Origin: Dehalococcoidales bacterium
Lineage (GTDB): Bacteria > Chloroflexota > Dehalococcoidia > Dehalococcoidales > JAQTVP01
NCBI GenBank assembly: GCA_028707015.1
Contig: JAQTVP010000080.1
Span: 1-7,242 of the forward strand
DNA length: 7,242 nt
Direction: 5' to 3'
Part shown: positions 5,733 through 7,242 of the stretch, one piece after another
How positions within the stretch are numbered: the first letter of the stretch is position 1
Layout: every line of letters begins with the position of its first letter
Notes under the pieces: generated by a model
Database searches by the model: none
Told to the model about the DNA's origin: nothing
The model's input: only the letters and a program-made list of their open reading frames with translations
Program-made: the position numbers and the translations under genes

Positions 5733-6101
5733 TTGAGAATAACCGCAGGTATCCTAATGATAATGGTTGGCCTTACAGTCTTCGCCACCTCAGAAAGATT
5801 ATATGAACTGAGTGGTGAAAGTGATAACCCAGTGTTATTCGCATTACCTCTTATTATGTTTATTTTAGTTTTGGGGGGTAGCATTGCCGCATTCAGGAAA
5901 AAATCTTTTGGGTTGGCATTAACTGGAGCTATTTGCTCTATTGTCGTAGCACTTGCCTTTGGGATAGTTGGCATATTGAGTTCCCCCCCCATCTCTAGTT
6001 CTGGATTCATAGGAACGAGTATTTTTTATCTCCCCTTTATTCTTATGAGTATACTGTCGACCACATTCTTAATATTGAAAAATAGTGAATTCTCAAGGTA
6101 A
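5733..6101 (+). CDS. Membrane protein, four predicted spans
   Basis: The protein has 122 residues from a TTG start. I accept the TTG because GAGGAG lies six bases upstream and the preceding gene ends one base before it; the first ATG would cut into the first span. Hydrophobic segments lie at about 3-18, 33-54, 59-83 and 94-115. RKK at 56-58 between the second and third spans and the acidic first loop (SERLYELSGESDN) fit a topology with both termini inside by the positive-inside rule. No conserved catalytic or transport motif is visible. It forms a tight operon with the three-span protein before it. Function unknown. Confidence 0.75.
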   Translation: MRITAGILMIMVGLTVFATSERLYELSGESDNPVLFALPLIMFILVLGGSIAAFRKKSFGLALTGAICSIVVALAFGIVGILSSPPISSSGFIGTSIFYLPFILMSILSTTFLILKNSEFSR

Positions 6102-6107
6102 ATAGCA

Positions 6108-6150
6108 TTTTCTACGAGACCAACTTCGGCTAGCAGGCTTCGGTCAAATT
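6108..6150. repeat. Dispersed repeat, copy B
   Basis: This is the second copy of the repeat at 4581-4623, beginning seven bases after the stop of the four-span membrane protein. It shares TTTTCTACGAGA, TTC, TAGC and AGGCTTCGGT in the same order. A small GGGG-ATA-CCCC hairpin at 6161-6171 follows, without a T tract. The repeat could be a short miniature element or the edge of an inserted cassette. Confidence 0.55.
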
Positions 6151-6184
6151 GAGTGTCCTAGGGGATACCCCGTACCGCCTTCGT

Positions 6185-6257
6185 TTGTGAACATCTAGCC
6201 TTGATTTGTGAACAGTTTAGCTTTGATTATCGGGTTGTTACCCCTGTTTGTTCACAG
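6185..6257. repeat. TTGTGAACA sites beyond the integrase 3' end
   Basis: Exact TTGTGAACA copies lie at 6185-6193 and 6206-6214, 21 bp apart. A near-copy in the opposite direction (TGTTCACAG) lies at 6249-6257 inside the last codons of the integrase. The 21-bp spacing equals that of two of the sites at 7003 and 7024. This cluster is about 0.9 kb from the core, so it may be a distant accessory site, an iteron set or a regulatory site rather than a simple arm. Confidence 0.55.
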
Positions 6258-7177
6258 CTTGTAGTTTTCCACAGCTTCAAGGCATCATCGAAGGACAATG
6301 ACTTGGTATAGCGTTCTACCATTGAAATTTGTTCCCAACCGCCAAGCGATTGGACAACACGAGTGGACAAGCCAGACTTCACTTGGTGAACGGCAAAGCC
6401 CCTACGGAACGAATGTGGATTGCAATGTATACCTGATTCTTTACCAAGCCTCTTTAGCATCATTTGAATACCACTAGCGTCAAGTTCAAAGCTGTCATGG
6501 GAAGTAAACCAATCCTTAACGAAACCGTTACCCGATAATGCCTTGCGGAACTTGTTACCCTTGCCAAGCACAATCACAGTTCCCTCAATCCAATTAAAAT
6601 CGGAAGCCTTTACACTTGCAGCTTCAGATAACCTACAACCAGAGTGCCATAGAAAGTTGAGAATTGCCTTGTCCCTGTCGTTATGGCAATGACCCAGTAA
6701 GGCTTGAAGTTGTTCAAAGCTGATAGCGGGTAATATTTTCTTTTGCCGTCTAGGTGTCTCAACAAAGGTTATGGGATTTTCGGGGATATAATTATTGCGG
6801 AATAGCCAATTCACGAGTGCTCTAATACACTTGAAATAGTTCCACTTGCCATTATTGCAGGTCAGGTTATCCAAGAAGTCTTTAACGCCTTGTGAAGTAA
6901 GGGGATAGCCTATGAAGCGTTGCAACCGCCATTCATAGTCGGTGATAGTTCTTGGTGATAGACCATTGGCTCGACTTTTTAAGAAGGTTGTTAGCAGTTC
7001 CCTTGTGAACACTTTTTGGGAGTTTGTGAACACTTTGAAGCTAGAAGTTGTGAACACCTTATGTTCAACCAGGGAAGACTTGAGGGTTGTTTTTGATGGT
7101 TTTTGAAGCTGGGAAGTGGTAGCGGGGGTTGGATTTGAACCAACGACCTTCGGGTTATGAGCCCGACGAGCTGCCAC
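6227..7177 (-). CDS. int: Tyrosine recombinase/integrase, N-terminally severed by integration
   Basis: The open frame has 316 codons. The core-binding domain spans about 56-140 (TRELLTTFLKSRANGLSPRT onward) and the catalytic domain about 150-300. Catalytic residues are R182 in SGCRLSE, a lysine in GKGNKFRK (206 or 209), H255 and R258 in HSFRRG, W281 in place of the second histidine, and nucleophile Y290 in VERYT. All needed residues are present. The first 20 codons are the tRNA itself, starting at a GTG inside it, which is unlikely to be a true start. No ATG occurs before codon 239; only GTG codons at 7057, 7033 and 7012 without good ribosome binding sites could start it. In the circle the frame is continuous with the HTH gene at 289, giving a 363-residue enzyme. 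Here it lies just downstream of the tRNA promoter. Confidence 0.88.
   Translation of the reverse strand: MAARRAHNPKVVGSNPTPATTSQLQKPSKTTLKSSLVEHKVFTTSSFKVFTNSQKVFTRELLTTFLKSRANGLSPRTITDYEWRLQRFIGYPLTSQGVKDFLDNLTCNNGKWNYFKCIRALVNWLFRNNYIPENPITFVETPRRQKKILPAISFEQLQALLGHCHNDRDKAILNFLWHSGCRLSEAASVKASDFNWIEGTVIVLGKGNKFRKALSGNGFVKDWFTSHDSFELDASGIQMMLKRLGKESGIHCNPHSFRRGFAVHQVKSGLSTRVVQSLGGWEQISMVERYTKSLSFDDALKLWKTTSCEQTGVTTR
7003..7056 (+). repeat. Right-arm TTGTGAACA sites
   Basis: Three exact direct copies lie at 7003-7011, 7024-7032 and 7048-7056, 21 and 24 bp apart, about 60-115 bp from the core. They are inside the integrase frame, where each is read as KVFT in the minus-strand protein. Repeats at this distance from a core, matching sites on the other arm, are most simply arm-type sites for the integrase or its accessory protein. 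Confidence 0.7.
7117..7161 (-). repeat. Right attachment site core
   Basis: This is the copy of the 45-bp repeat that rebuilds the 3' part of the intact tRNA, from the first base of the anticodon loop to the terminal A of CCA. It is identical to 88-132. The crossover must lie within these 45 bases; the sequence cannot say where. Confidence 0.93.
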
Positions 7178-7191
7178 TGCTCCACCCCGCG
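7117..7191 (-). tRNA. Initiator tRNA-Met (CAT)
   Basis: The 75-base gene folds as a full cloverleaf with an encoded CCA. The anticodon CAT is at 7159-7157. The anticodon stem contains GGG opposite CCC, the initiator signature, and position 1 (C) faces U at position 72, so the acceptor end is unpaired as initiators require. The bacterial mismatch is usually C1-A72; C1-U72 is less common. The D loop is short (AGTGGCA). The gene serves as the integration target and its 3' part is duplicated at 88-132. With the native terminator displaced, transcripts should run on into the integrase. Confidence 0.95.
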
Positions 7192-7201
7192 ATATCTTCT
7201 A

Positions 7202-7231
7202 AGTATAGTCTCTGGCAATTTCCAGTGTCAA
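7202..7231 (-). promoter_or_regulatory. tRNA-fMet promoter
   Basis: On the minus strand TTGACA (7231-7226) is followed after 18 bases by TATACT (7207-7202), placing the start a few bases before the mature tRNA 5' end at 7191. It is host DNA, strong, and the only evident promoter reading toward the integrase in the integrated state. Confidence 0.75.
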
Positions 7232-7242
7232 GTTTGCGGCGT

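Larger units (their letters stand above)
88..7161. mobile_element. Integrative element in tRNA-fMet, 7029 bp unit
   Basis: The unit is bounded by exact 45-bp direct repeats of the tRNA 3' part at 88-132 and 7117-7161, an offset of 7029 bp, which would be the size of the excised circle. It carries a tyrosine integrase at one end, an XRE-type HTH gene at the other, a probable excisionase, an AAA+ ATPase suited to replication, a restriction-modification pair and an accessory module with two membrane proteins. No phage structural, lysis, relaxase or type IV secretion gene is visible. It therefore looks like a small plasmid-like integrative element rather than a prophage or conjugative element. 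The left repeat is a tRNA fragment and the right one belongs to the intact tRNA, so integration restored the host gene. Confidence 0.9.

Noticed and set aside
5488..5736. Second plus-strand frame inside the three-span membrane protein
   Set aside because: It overlaps a gene with a perfect AGGAGG and coherent membrane spans; the alternative frame has no such signals.
6265..6273. TTTTCCACA, one mismatch from a DnaA box
   Set aside because: It is a single isolated copy inside the integrase coding region; the nearby 9-mer repeats differ from the DnaA consensus at several positions.
6991..7218. Minus-strand open frame running through the tRNA promoter and tRNA
   Set aside because: It is an out-of-phase reading of the tRNA gene and the integrase head; the integrase motifs lie in the other frame.

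Overview
The window holds one complete integrated mobile element of 7029 bp, sitting in an initiator tRNA-Met gene of a bacterium. The host is bacterial because genes have GGAGG-type ribosome binding sites and promoters have TTGACA/TATAAT-like boxes with 17-18 bp spacers. Base composition is moderately AT-rich. I cannot fix the phylum; a Chloroflexota- or Firmicutes-like anaerobe is only a guess.

Boundaries: an exact 45-bp direct repeat lies at 88-132 and 7117-7161. The right copy is the 3' part (anticodon loop to CCA) of an intact tRNA-fMet on the minus strand (7117-7191), with its own promoter at 7202-7231. The left copy is the displaced original 3' part, followed at 38-75 by the tRNA's old terminator. 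Bases 1-87 and 7162-7242 are host flank.

Layout inside the element: (1) a small XRE-type HTH gene (minus, 289-80) running into the left repeat; (2) a divergent plus-strand operon of an excisionase-like HTH gene (452-730), a zinc-ribbon gene (763-960) and an AAA+ ATPase with an MCM-like lid (938-2125), probably for excision and replication; (3) a non-coding interval (2126-2402) with a nested inverted repeat around an AT-rich core, a possible origin; (4) a minus-strand restriction endonuclease and DNA methyltransferase pair (4328-2403); (5) a 436-bp non-coding stretch; (6) an unknown zinc-ribbon gene (minus, 5226-4765) divergent from a two-gene membrane-protein operon (plus, 5432-6101); (7) a tyrosine integrase (minus, ending at 6227) whose open frame runs back into the tRNA.

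The main discovery is the state of the integrase gene. The small HTH frame enters the left repeat in the same frame in which the integrase frame leaves the right repeat. In the excised circle the two would join into one uninterrupted 363-codon HTH-integrase gene with a strong promoter, a GGAGG site and an ATG. Integration therefore cuts the gene at attP. It leaves a free 69-residue HTH protein, with stop codon and terminator borrowed from the host, and an integrase frame with no ATG upstream of its catalytic part, placed behind the tRNA promoter. Copies of TTGTGAACA flank the core on both arms and are read as protein in the same phase, so the whole attP appears to be coding. This looks like a self-splitting, state-sensing integration switch.
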